Source: an uncultured Lachnospiraceae bacterium (GTDB lineage: Bacteria > Bacillota > Clostridia > Lachnospirales > Lachnospiraceae). From it: a stretch of DNA of 64,000 nucleotides. The notes under the pieces are model-generated. The model made no database searches. It saw only the letters and a list, made by a program, of their open reading frames with translations, and had not been told where the DNA came from. The stretch spans positions 262,104 through 326,103 of the forward strand of contig CAJUIS010000001.1 of assembly GCA_910586645.1 (NCBI GenBank), written 5' to 3'. Both the position numbers and the translations under genes were made by a program. Below, piece after piece: positions 1-7,770 of this stretch. Position 1 is the stretch's first letter, and each line of letters starts with the position of its first letter.

Positions 1-382
1 CATCGTCCTTCAGACGGTATACCGCTCCGGTAAAGGTATTGGCATTCATCATATGCACCATGGAAGCCGCGTCCTCAACCGTTTCAAACTGGCTCTCCGG
101 CAATCCCAGGACAGAAGAAAGCTCCTCCGTCTGGCTTATATCAAATTTTCCGGGAGCATCCATTACCGCATTCGCCTGATCTCCACCATACATGGAAAAA
201 ACATCATCCTCTTTATAAGCTTCTTTTACTGTCTGCAGCACTTCAAGAGCCTCTTTAAATGCCGATTCTTTTCCGTTTTGGATTTCTTCGTCCGCTTTCT
301 GCCCGCCGCAGCCAAACGCTGCCAAAACCATCGCTGCCACCGCCAAAAAAGCCGTCATTTTCTTTCTTGCTTTCTGTTTCAT
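1..382 (-). CDS. Putative lipoprotein, C-terminus outside window
   Basis: The gene begins at 382 and runs off the left edge, so about 127 residues are visible. The N-terminus is a lipoprotein signal: a basic start (MKQKARKK), a hydrophobic stretch, and a lipobox AAFGC with the lipidated Cys at residue 25, followed by an acidic mature region. It should therefore be anchored to the outer face of the membrane. A clostridial ribosome-binding site (AAAGGAGAAG) lies just upstream. The visible part has no motif I can assign; it recalls small DUF4358-type Lachnospiraceae lipoproteins only faintly. It follows prfA on the same strand after 91 bases. Confidence 0.75.
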   Translation of the reverse strand, partial: MKQKARKKMTAFLAVAAMVLAAFGCGGQKADEEIQNGKESAFKEALEVLQTVKEAYKEDDVFSMYGGDQANAVMDAPGKFDISQTEELSSVLGLPESQFETVEDAASMVHMMNANTFTGAVYRLKDD

Positions 383-473
383 TTCAGACTTCTCCTTTCA
401 ACCATATTTCAATCCTGTTATTTTAATATAGTTTCTCCGCTCTCAGATATTTTAAACAATTTTCAAACGCACG

Positions 474-1550
474 TTAAATCTCCTCATTCAGAATGCACAG
501 CTTCTTTGCCTGATCCGCAGCCAGACAGGCGTCTATAATCTCCTGAATGTCTCCGTTCATCACTTTATCCAGCTTATATAAGGTAAGCCCTATCCTGTGA
601 TCCGTCACGCGCCCCTGTGGAAAATTATAAGTACGGATTTTTTCAGAGCGATCTCCTGTTCCAATCTGGCTTCTCCTTGCTTCCGCTTCCGCATCATGGG
701 CTTTCTGGCATTCGATGTCATACAGTTTTGCCCGAAGAAGCGCAAATGCTTTTGCTTTATTTTGAAGCTGCGACTTTTCCGTCTGGCTGTATACGACGAT
801 TCCCGTCGGATAATGCGTAAGACGGACGGCGGAATCTGTCGTATTGACGCACTGTCCTCCATTTCCGGATGCGCGCATAACGTCAATGCGGATATCTTTC
901 TCATCAATTTCCACTTCCACTTCTTCCGCTTCCGGCATAACCGCCACGCTTATGGTAGACGTATGAATCCGTCCCCCGGATTCTGTTTCCGGCACCCTTT
1001 GCACGCGGTGAACTCCGGATTCATATTTCATAACAGAATACGCTCCCTGTCCCGTAATCATAAAACTGACGTTTTTCATGCCGCCGATCCCGATTTCCTC
1101 ACATTCCACCATTTCCACTTTCCAGCGCCTGTCTTCCGCATAATGTACGTACATACGGTAAATCTCCGCCGCAAACAAAGCCGCTTCATCCCCTCCGGCT
1201 CCTGCGCGGATTTCCACAATGACATTTTTATCGTCATTCGGGTCTTTCGGCAGCAAAAGAATCTTTAACTTTTCTTCCAGCTTTTCCACATTTTCCTTGG
1301 AATCGTTCAGCTCCTCTTTGGCAAGCTCGCGCATCTCTTCATCGCTTTCCTCTTCCAAAAGCGCCAGGGATTCTTCAATGTTCTGCCGGTTCTTTTTATA
1401 TTCTTTATAAGTTTCAACAATCGGCGTCAAATCGCTTTGTTCCTTCATCAGTTTCCGAAAACGTCCGGCGTCCGAAGCCACGTCCGGCTCGCTCAGCTGG
1501 TTTAACACTTCTTCCAAACGCAATACAAGATCTTCTAATCTGTCAAACAT
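474..1550 (-). CDS. prfA: Peptide chain release factor 1
   Basis: RF1 recognises UAA and UAG in the ribosomal A site and triggers peptidyl-tRNA hydrolysis. At 358 residues it has normal length. The catalytic GGQ is at residues 231-233 in the context SGNGGQCVNTTDSAVR, and the codon-recognition tripeptide is of the PxT type (PET, in RVPETESGGR), which separates RF1 from RF2 (SPF). The N-terminal third is the usual acidic helical domain. The first 8 bases overlap the end of prmC, whose product methylates the GGQ glutamine, so enzyme and substrate are probably translationally coupled. It is the last gene of the conserved rpmE-DUF1385-prmC-prfA run. Confidence 0.97.
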   Translation of the reverse strand: MFDRLEDLVLRLEEVLNQLSEPDVASDAGRFRKLMKEQSDLTPIVETYKEYKKNRQNIEESLALLEEESDEEMRELAKEELNDSKENVEKLEEKLKILLLPKDPNDDKNVIVEIRAGAGGDEAALFAAEIYRMYVHYAEDRRWKVEMVECEEIGIGGMKNVSFMITGQGAYSVMKYESGVHRVQRVPETESGGRIHTSTISVAVMPEAEEVEVEIDEKDIRIDVMRASGNGGQCVNTTDSAVRLTHYPTGIVVYSQTEKSQLQNKAKAFALLRAKLYDIECQKAHDAEAEARRSQIGTGDRSEKIRTYNFPQGRVTDHRIGLTLYKLDKVMNGDIQEIIDACLAADQAKKLCILNEEI

Positions 1551-2376
1551 GATTTCCTCCTATTACTACCCGGTCAAGTCCTGCCAGGTCTTTTACTGTA
1601 ACTGTTTCCCGATAACCCGCCTGCCGCATCAGAAAAGACACTTCTTCCCCCTGGCTGCAGCCAATCTCAAATAACAAAAAACCGCCCGGCTTTAGGTGTT
1701 TCTTTCCCTCTTCAATAATCCTCCGGTAAAAAAACAGGCCGTCTTCTTTTCCGTCCAAAGCAAGGCGCGGTTCAAAATCCCGGACTTCCGGCATCAGTTT
1801 TTTGATTTCTTTTGTCGGAATATAAGGAGGATTTGAAACAATCACGTCGAAACTGCCCTGCACACCGGAAAATAAATCACTCTCCAGAAACCGGACCGAA
1901 ACGCCGTGCAGTCTGGCATTCTTTTCCGCCACGCAGAGCGCTTTTGCAGAAATATCGGCCGCCAGCGCGCAAATCTCCGGAATATTTTTTAAAATGCTGA
2001 TTACAATGCAGCCGGATCCGGTACATAAATCCAGCACGTCCATTCCCGGCCGGATTCTTTTTAGCGCTTCTTCCACAAGGATTTCCGTATCCTGTCTGGG
2101 AATCAGAACGTCAGAATCCACAAGAAACCGAAACCCCATAAACTCCTGCTCTTCCGTTATATACTGCAGCGGTACGCGTTTTGCCCTTTTCTGCAAAAGC
2201 TCTGTATATCTTTTCTGCCGTTCCTCCGGCATCTCTGTCTGCATATGCATATAGTAAAAATTCCGATCAATCCCACATACAAAAGAAAGCAGGAGCCATG
2301 CATCCGTCCCCGCCTCTTCTATGCCGTTTTCTCTCAGAAAACGCTCTCCTTTACGAACGGCTTTGCAGTACGTCAT
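1543..2376 (-). CDS. prmC: Release-factor glutamine methyltransferase PrmC (HemK)
   Basis: PrmC uses S-adenosylmethionine to methylate the glutamine of the GGQ motif in release factors. The diagnostic NPPY motif is at residues 182-185 (VSNPPYIPT), and the SAM-binding motif I is VLDLCTGSGCI. I start it at 2376: that ATG overlaps the stop of the upstream DUF1385 gene as ATGA and is preceded by AAAGAGG. An in-frame start at 2400 would lie well inside the upstream gene. The protein is then 277 residues, normal for the family. Its 3' end overlaps prfA by 8 bases. Confidence 0.96.
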   Translation of the reverse strand: MTYCKAVRKGERFLRENGIEEAGTDAWLLLSFVCGIDRNFYYMHMQTEMPEERQKRYTELLQKRAKRVPLQYITEEQEFMGFRFLVDSDVLIPRQDTEILVEEALKRIRPGMDVLDLCTGSGCIVISILKNIPEICALAADISAKALCVAEKNARLHGVSVRFLESDLFSGVQGSFDVIVSNPPYIPTKEIKKLMPEVRDFEPRLALDGKEDGLFFYRRIIEEGKKHLKPGGFLLFEIGCSQGEEVSFLMRQAGYRETVTVKDLAGLDRVVIGGNHV

Positions 2377-3293
2377 GCCCTGCCTCTTTCCGGAGCGCAT
2401 CCGCCAATCTCCCCGATATAGGATTTCCAGTCAAATACCGCCTCCACAGACGCAATGCCCACTTCGATCATATCGTCTTCCGGTTCCCTTGTCGTAATTT
2501 TCTGCAAAAGCAGCCCCGGCTTGCTGAACAGATTGACAAGCGCATTGTCGCTTCTTCCGGCAAGTCGTATAAATTCATAGGAAACGCCGGCAATAACCGG
2601 AATCAGCGCCAGGCGAAGCAAAAGACGCAGCGCCGGGGAGTCCACGCGGATAAACAAAAAGAATAAAATGCTGACGAACATGACAATCAAAAGAAAGCTG
2701 GTGCCGCAGCGTTTATGCAGACGCGAACTCTTCCGGACATTTTCCACGGTAAGCTCCATACCGCTTTCAATGCAATTGATGCATTTGTGTTCCGCCCCGT
2801 GATACATATAAACCCTTTTAATGTCCGGCATCAGAGAAATTCCCGCCACATATCCCAGAAAAATCAACAGACGGAGAGCCCCTTCCAAAAGCGAAATCAT
2901 CCACGGAGATGAAACCGCCTTTTGAAACAAAAGAGAAATTCCGTAAGGAAGCAGGATAAAAATCGCCACGGCAAGAACGACAGACGCAGCAGCCGTCGCT
3001 CCCATAAGAAACTCCTCTTTCTTTTTATCTTTTTCCGCCGTCTCCTCTTCTTCAAAAAAAGATGCGGAAAACGTCATTGTCTTTAATCCGAGCGCCAGAG
3101 ATTCTATAAAGTTAAACACGCCTCTTACCACCGGCATATTTCTCAGTTTTTTATTTTTGCCTATGCCGCAATACAGGGAAGATTCCACAACAATCTCCTG
3201 ATTGGGCTTACGGACAGCAACGGCATATTTTTCACCGTTTTTCATCATTACGCCTTCCATGACCGCCTGCCCGCCAATTCCTGAATATCTCAT
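2373..3293 (-). CDS. DUF1385 family membrane protein (YqhQ-like)
   Basis: This 306-residue protein begins with the family signature IGGQAVMEGVMMKNGE and carries the HGAEHKCINCIE motif near its middle, both hallmarks of DUF1385 (Bacillus YqhQ). Around four hydrophobic stretches alternate with polar loops, so it should sit in the cytoplasmic membrane. The family has no firmly established biochemical role. It lies between rpmE and prmC, an order seen in many Firmicutes, and overlaps prmC by 4 bases. GGAG lies 8 bases before the ATG. Confidence 0.9.
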   Translation of the reverse strand: MRYSGIGGQAVMEGVMMKNGEKYAVAVRKPNQEIVVESSLYCGIGKNKKLRNMPVVRGVFNFIESLALGLKTMTFSASFFEEEETAEKDKKKEEFLMGATAAASVVLAVAIFILLPYGISLLFQKAVSSPWMISLLEGALRLLIFLGYVAGISLMPDIKRVYMYHGAEHKCINCIESGMELTVENVRKSSRLHKRCGTSFLLIVMFVSILFFLFIRVDSPALRLLLRLALIPVIAGVSYEFIRLAGRSDNALVNLFSKPGLLLQKITTREPEDDMIEVGIASVEAVFDWKSYIGEIGGCAPERGRA

Positions 3294-3336
3294 GCTTTTT
3301 CTCCGCTATGTCCGCCCTCTTTCACAAAAAGAGGGT

Positions 3337-3369
3337 AAAAAAGGTTGAGATTATAATTAACCTCAACCC
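3337..3369 (-). terminator. Rho-independent terminator after rpmE
   Basis: On the minus strand a GGTTGAG/CTCAACC stem with an A/T-rich loop is followed by six T residues, 22 bases past the rpmE stop codon. A second hairpin (CCCTCTTT/AAAGAGGG, 3315-3335) lies just downstream without a T-tract. Read-through into DUF1385 is possible. Confidence 0.8.
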
Positions 3370-3390
3370 TGCCATGTACTGCATTGCATA

Positions 3391-3597
3391 TTAGTTCTGA
3401 CTCATGCCATACTTCCTGTTGAACTTGTCAATACGTCCGCGCGCCTGCGCTGTCTTCTGCTGGCCCGTATAGAACGGATGGCATTTGGAACAGATTTCAA
3501 CGTGAATATCCTTATTTGTTGAACCTGTAACGAAGGTATTGCCACAGTTACATGTTACAGTTGCCTGATAGTAATCCGGATGGATTCCCTCTCTCAT
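3391..3597 (-). CDS. rpmE: 50S ribosomal protein L31, zinc-binding type
   Basis: L31 bridges the large and small ribosomal subunits. The 68-residue protein has the typical start MREGIHPDYY and the zinc-ligand cysteines of the C+ type: CNCGN near the N-terminus and CSKCHPF in the middle. These paralogs can act as a zinc store. I chose the ATG at 3597 because GAGGTG sits 6 bases before it; an in-frame GTG at 3606 would overlap that ribosome-binding site. It has its own strong promoter and terminator. Confidence 0.97.
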   Translation of the reverse strand: MREGIHPDYYQATVTCNCGNTFVTGSTNKDIHVEICSKCHPFYTGQQKTAQARGRIDKFNRKYGMSQN

Positions 3598-3663
3598 CTC
3601 TTTCACCTCACACCTGTTTCTATATATTAATTGCTAATTTACATTCCAATAAACAGCTTTTAC

Positions 3664-3692
3664 AGTATATCACAGCCCTCAAAATTATGCAA
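3664..3692 (-). promoter_or_regulatory. Sigma-A promoter of rpmE
   Basis: Minus strand: -35 TTGCAT (3687-3692), 17-base spacer, -10 TATACT (3664-3669). It lies between the end of rho and rpmE, about 65 bases before the rpmE start codon. Confidence 0.75.
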
Positions 3693-3698
3693 GTCATT

Positions 3699-5093
3699 TT
3701 AGAAAAATCTTGTCTTTTTCACCATTTGAATGTATTCCCTGTTATTTCTGGTCCGCGCAAACATATTTAAAACAGATTCCACGGCGTCTTCCGACTTAGA
3801 GCCGTTAAACGCTTTGCGCATAATGTCCACCGCTTCCTGTTCTTCTTTGTCTAACAGCAGATCCTCCCGCCTGGTTCCTGATTTTACAACGTCGATTGCC
3901 GGAAAAATGCGTTTTTCCGAAAGTCTCCGGTCTAAAACAAGTTCCATATTTCCCGTTCCTTTAAACTCCTCAAATATTACGTCATCCATCTTGCTTCCGG
4001 TATCCACAAGAGCCGTCGCAAGTATCGTCAGGCTTCCGCCCTCCCTCATATTCCTTGCCGCTCCGAAAAACCGTTTCGGCATATGAAGCGCAGCCGGATC
4101 CAGACCTCCTGACAGCGTTCTGCCGCTTGGCGGAACTGTCAGATTATACGCCCTGGCCAGACGGGTAATACTGTCCAGCAAAACGACTACGTCTCTGTGA
4201 TGTTCCACCAGACGCTTTGCACGCTCAATTACCATCTCTGACACCCGCTTGTGGTGTTCCGGCAGTTCGTCAAACGTAGAATAAATAACTTCCACGTTTT
4301 TGCCTTCAATCGCTTCTTTAATGTCTGTCACTTCTTCCGGACGCTCATCAATTAAAAGTATTATCAGATGCATATCCGGATTGCCCCCCGTCACTGCTTT
4401 TGCAATCTTTTTTAAAAGCGTCGTCTTTCCGGCTTTCGGCTGGGAAACAATCATTCCTCTCTGCCCTTTTCCAATCGGGGATACCAAATCCACAATGCGC
4501 ATTTCCACTGATGAGCCGGGCCGTTCCAGGCGGATCCTTTCATTTGGAAAAACAGGCGTCAAATCTTCAAAATTTTTCCTCCTCTGCGCAACGCCCGGAT
4601 GAAAACCATTAATCGTATTGACGTACAAAAGAGCGCTGAATTTCTCCTGCTGGGTCTTAATCCTCGTATTTCCGCTGATAATGTCTCCCGTTTTTAAATT
4701 GAACTTACGAATCTGCGAAGGAGACACATACACATCCTTCTCACCGGGAAGATAGTTTTCACACCGGATAAATCCATAACCGTCCGGCATAACTTCCAAA
4801 ATCCCGTTCGCCGTTATCCCACTGTCCAAATCATCCCGCGCCGGCACGCTCGCGGCATCCTGTGCAGGCGCCTTTGTATCCGTTTCACATTTCATTTCTT
4901 CCCTGACTTCTCTGCTTTCTTTTTCTTCTTTGACTTCTTCCGCTTTTTTCTCATTTCCGGCTTCTTTTTCGTCTTCTGCAAGCATCAATTCCACAAGTTC
5001 TTTTTTCTTTAAACCTGATAAATGCCGCAGTCCTCTTGCCTTTGCTAAATCTCTTAACACTGTCACTGACAGACTTTCATATTTTTCTCTCAT
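3699..5093 (-). CDS. rho: Transcription termination factor Rho
   Basis: Rho is the hexameric RNA-dependent ATPase that ends transcription of untranslated RNA. The 464-residue protein opens with the Rho N helical domain (SVTVLRDLAKARGL). A highly charged Glu/Lys linker (about residues 48-75) follows, then the cold-shock-like RNA-binding domain with DGYGFIR, then the RecA-like ATPase. The Walker A motif is QPKAGKTT with Lys223. The charged linker is a known variable insertion in clostridial Rho. The next gene downstream, rpmE, has its own promoter. Confidence 0.97.
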   Translation of the reverse strand: MREKYESLSVTVLRDLAKARGLRHLSGLKKKELVELMLAEDEKEAGNEKKAEEVKEEKESREVREEMKCETDTKAPAQDAASVPARDDLDSGITANGILEVMPDGYGFIRCENYLPGEKDVYVSPSQIRKFNLKTGDIISGNTRIKTQQEKFSALLYVNTINGFHPGVAQRRKNFEDLTPVFPNERIRLERPGSSVEMRIVDLVSPIGKGQRGMIVSQPKAGKTTLLKKIAKAVTGGNPDMHLIILLIDERPEEVTDIKEAIEGKNVEVIYSTFDELPEHHKRVSEMVIERAKRLVEHHRDVVVLLDSITRLARAYNLTVPPSGRTLSGGLDPAALHMPKRFFGAARNMREGGSLTILATALVDTGSKMDDVIFEEFKGTGNMELVLDRRLSEKRIFPAIDVVKSGTRREDLLLDKEEQEAVDIMRKAFNGSKSEDAVESVLNMFARTRNNREYIQMVKKTRFF

Positions 5094-5187
5094 TCTTCAC
5101 TTATCTCCTATTCACGCCAATGCATCTCTTCTCGTCTGGGATTCCTGTCTGATATGACAAAGAACGGTTCACACCGCTGATTTCCTT

Positions 5188-5216
5188 ATTATACAACACC
5201 TTTCGGAAAATAGGAA
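5188..5216 (-). promoter_or_regulatory. Probable rho promoter
   Basis: Minus strand: a perfect -10 TATAAT (5188-5193) and a weak -35 TTCCTA (5211-5216) with a 17-base spacer. The predicted leader to the rho ATG is about 90 bases. Confidence 0.5.
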
Positions 5217-5226
5217 GTCCTTTTTC

Positions 5227-5255
5227 TTGATTTGTCCCTTTTTTAATGCTATGAT
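5227..5255 (+). promoter_or_regulatory. Sigma-A promoter of the malic enzyme operon
   Basis: -35 TTGATT (5227-5232), 17-base spacer, -10 TATGAT (5250-5255). AAGGGAG follows at 5277-5283, ahead of the ATG at 5293. Divergent from rho. Confidence 0.7.
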
Positions 5256-5292
5256 AAAAAAATAATTTGACAAAGAAAGGGAGTTTATCGTT

Positions 5293-6462
5293 ATGGACTA
5301 TGGAAAAAAAGCACTGACTGCCCACAGAGAATGGAATGGAAAAATAGAAACCGTTGCAAAATCACCTGTAAAAGACCGTGATGCGCTTTCTGTCGCCTAT
5401 ACGCCCGGCGTTGCAGAACCATGCAGAGCCATTGCAGAAAACCAGGCGGAAGCCTATGCCTATACCATGAAAGCAAACACGGTCGCCGTCGTATCCGACG
5501 GAAGCGCCGTACTTGGGCTTGGCAATATCGGCCCCTATGCCGCAATGCCCGTTATGGAAGGAAAATGCGTCCTTTTCAAAGAATTCGGCGGCGTCAACGC
5601 CGTTCCCATCTGCCTTGACACACAGGATACCGAAGAAATCATACGCACAGTAAAATATATCGCTCCTGCTTTTGGAGGAATCAATCTGGAAGACATTTCC
5701 GCACCGCGGTGTTTTGAAATCGAAGAACGCTTAAACGCGCTGCTTGACATTCCGGTTTTCCATGACGATCAGCACGGTACGGCCATCGTAGTCTTAGCAG
5801 GCATTATCAACGCCTTAAAAGTAACCGGAAAAGAAATGAAAAACTGCAAAGTCGTGGTAAACGGCGCAGGCTCCGCCGGCATCGCCATTGCCAGACTGCT
5901 TTTAACCTATGGGTTTTCCCATGTCATTATGTGCGACAAAGAAGGAATCATCGGAGCAGACTATCCGAATCTGAACTGGATGCAGCAAAAAATGACAGAG
6001 GTGACAAATCCGGATGATGCGCATGGAACGCTTGCGGACGCCCTAAAAGGAGCCGATATCTTTGTAGGCGTTTCCGCACCTAACATCGTAAGCCCCGAAA
6101 TGGTTTCCTCCATGAACAAAGACGCCATCCTTTTTGCCATGGCAAATCCGGTTCCTGAAATCATGCCGGACGCGGCAAAGGCTGCCGGCGCAAAAGTCGT
6201 CGGCACCGGCAGAAGCGATTTCCCAAACCAGATTAATAACGTTGTCGCCTTTCCCGGAATTTTCAAAGGCGCGCTGGAAGGCCGCGCGTCTAAAATTACG
6301 GAAGATATGAAGCTCGCCGCCGCAAAAGCGATTGCAGGGCTTGTCAGCGAAAAAGATTTAAATGAAAATCATATCATGCCGGAAGCCTTTGATCCGCGCG
6401 TGGCAAAAGCCGTCAGCGACGCCGTAAAAGCTCATATCGAAGAAAGGGAACAAAATGGCTGA
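5293..6462 (+). CDS. NAD(P)-dependent malic enzyme
   Basis: This enzyme oxidatively decarboxylates malate to pyruvate, yielding CO2 and reduced nicotinamide cofactor, in the cytoplasm. The 389-residue length matches the short bacterial form without a phosphotransacetylase domain. Visible motifs are VAYTPGVAEPC, the lysine-containing YTMKANTVAVVSDGSAVLG, the metal-site segment FHDDQHGTAIV, and the Rossmann glycine motif NGAGSAGIA. The 3' end overlaps the DUF4364 gene by 8 bases. Cofactor preference cannot be decided by eye. Confidence 0.93.
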   Translation: MDYGKKALTAHREWNGKIETVAKSPVKDRDALSVAYTPGVAEPCRAIAENQAEAYAYTMKANTVAVVSDGSAVLGLGNIGPYAAMPVMEGKCVLFKEFGGVNAVPICLDTQDTEEIIRTVKYIAPAFGGINLEDISAPRCFEIEERLNALLDIPVFHDDQHGTAIVVLAGIINALKVTGKEMKNCKVVVNGAGSAGIAIARLLLTYGFSHVIMCDKEGIIGADYPNLNWMQQKMTEVTNPDDAHGTLADALKGADIFVGVSAPNIVSPEMVSSMNKDAILFAMANPVPEIMPDAAKAAGAKVVGTGRSDFPNQINNVVAFPGIFKGALEGRASKITEDMKLAAAKAIAGLVSEKDLNENHIMPEAFDPRVAKAVSDAVKAHIEEREQNG

Positions 6463-6970
6463 TCCGAATACGATTTACAAGATAACAATTTTAGCCATGC
6501 TGGATAAAGTGGATTTTCCGCTCTCCAACACACAGATTTCCAACTTTTTCCTCGAACATGATTACACAGATTATTTTACCGTTCAGCAGATCATCAGCGG
6601 ACTTTTAGATTCTGAACTGATTCATGCAGAATCCACGCACAACAACACCCAGTACCGCATCACCGCCCCGGGACGGGAAACACTCGTCTTTTTTAAAGAT
6701 AAAATCACGCCTGCCATTGAAGCGGACATGAGCTCTTATTTTGAAAAAAATAAAATGGAATTAAAAAATGAAAATTCCATTCTCGCCGATTTCTATAAAT
6801 CCACCGTTTCCGGATTCGATGTGCGCTGCCAGTTAAAGGAGAATAATATTTCTGTCATTGATTTGACCATCCATGTAAAAACAAAGGCGCAGGCCAAAGC
6901 CGTCTGCGAAAACTGGCAGAAACAGACGCTTGATATTTACACCTACCTGATGGATTCACTGATTCAGTAA
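6455..6970 (+). CDS. DUF4364 family protein, probable winged-helix regulator
   Basis: A 171-residue protein whose N-terminal 75 residues look like a winged helix (TIYKITILAMLDKVDFPLS, then a DNA-contact-like helix VQQIISGLLDSELI). The C-terminal half is a mixed domain seen in DUF4364 proteins of Clostridia. A regulatory role is inferred from the fold; no target is known. Overlap with malic enzyme by 8 bases implies coupled translation. A bidirectional terminator follows. Confidence 0.82.
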   Translation: MADPNTIYKITILAMLDKVDFPLSNTQISNFFLEHDYTDYFTVQQIISGLLDSELIHAESTHNNTQYRITAPGRETLVFFKDKITPAIEADMSSYFEKNKMELKNENSILADFYKSTVSGFDVRCQLKENNISVIDLTIHVKTKAQAKAVCENWQKQTLDIYTYLMDSLIQ

Positions 6971-6988
6971 TCCCTTTTTGGGCAAAAG

Positions 6989-7031
6989 AAAAAACCGGAA
7001 CATTTCCCATACAGAACTGTTTCGGTTTTTT
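6989..7031. terminator. Bidirectional terminator between DUF4364 and mecA
   Basis: AAAAAACCGGAACA (6989-7002) pairs with TGTTTCGGTTTTTT (7018-7031) with a single G-T pair. T-tracts form on both strands, so it can serve both converging genes. Confidence 0.88.
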
Positions 7032-7035
7032 CTCT

Positions 7036-7725
7036 CTATAACTGCGCCAGCGTCTCCAACGCCCGTTTTTTCAAAATTACATCTGCATGTTCTTCAAGGA
7101 AATTGCTGCGCACACTGTCCTTTTCGATAGACTTTGCATACTCCATGGACGCCGCCACAAACTCATAAATATATTCCCGTGCGCTCTGATTTAAATCCAC
7201 CCACAGAAAGTACAGTTTCGTCTTATCCAGATAATAAAGACGGCTTTTTGCATTGGGATTTTTCGGAAGAATCTGACAGAACTTTCTGACGTCATCAAAA
7301 GCGTGAAACGTCAAAAGATAAGAATATTTCTCTGCATCTTCTTTTGTTTTCTTTTCTTTCTTCCGGCTTCCGGCCTCTTTTAAAATATCTTCTTTCACAT
7401 CGGGCTTTTCTTCCCGGACTTCTTTTCCGGCAGACGAACCAAACATATTCCGTATATGCTCTAAAATCTCCGCGCTGCTGACCTGACTTTCTGAAAATGT
7501 CAAAACGATTTCATCTTCCGACATAATTGCCGCCTGAATCGACATCATATTTCCGGTTGTTTTAAACCCCACCTCTTCTTCGGCAATCCGAATTAAATTC
7601 TCTAAAAATTCTCTGGCATTCGGCGTATTGGAAAAAAAATCATCCAGTCCAATGCCATTCTGCTCCAAATCATCCTGGGTCAAAGTACAACGCAGTGACC
7701 CGTTATCCATTTTTTCAAATTTCAT
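7036..7725 (-). CDS. mecA: Adaptor protein MecA
   Basis: MecA adaptors hand substrate proteins to the ClpC/ClpP protease. The 229-residue protein has the typical N-terminal domain (MKFEKMDNGSLRCTLTQDDL) that binds targets, a charged linker at about 110-135, and a C-terminal domain with FDDVRKFCQILP and LYYLDKTKLYFLW, the ClpC-binding half. In Bacillus MecA controls competence; in Clostridia the targets are mostly unknown. AAGGATG precedes the ATG. It follows the pyrophosphatase after 45 bases and may be co-transcribed. Confidence 0.9.
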   Translation of the reverse strand: MKFEKMDNGSLRCTLTQDDLEQNGIGLDDFFSNTPNAREFLENLIRIAEEEVGFKTTGNMMSIQAAIMSEDEIVLTFSESQVSSAEILEHIRNMFGSSAGKEVREEKPDVKEDILKEAGSRKKEKKTKEDAEKYSYLLTFHAFDDVRKFCQILPKNPNAKSRLYYLDKTKLYFLWVDLNQSAREYIYEFVAASMEYAKSIEKDSVRSNFLEEHADVILKKRALETLAQL

Positions 7726-7770
7726 AATGCATCACATCCTTACTAATCCCCTATTGACTTACCAATTCCA

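Noticed and set aside
840..880. GGQC instead of GGQH in release factor 1
   Set aside because: The catalytic GGQ is intact, and Cys after GGQ is, as far as I recall, usual in clostridial RF1.
597..1268. Long plus-strand frame opposite prfA
   Set aside because: It is antisense to a clear RF1 gene and has the skewed Phe/His/Arg composition of a shadow frame.
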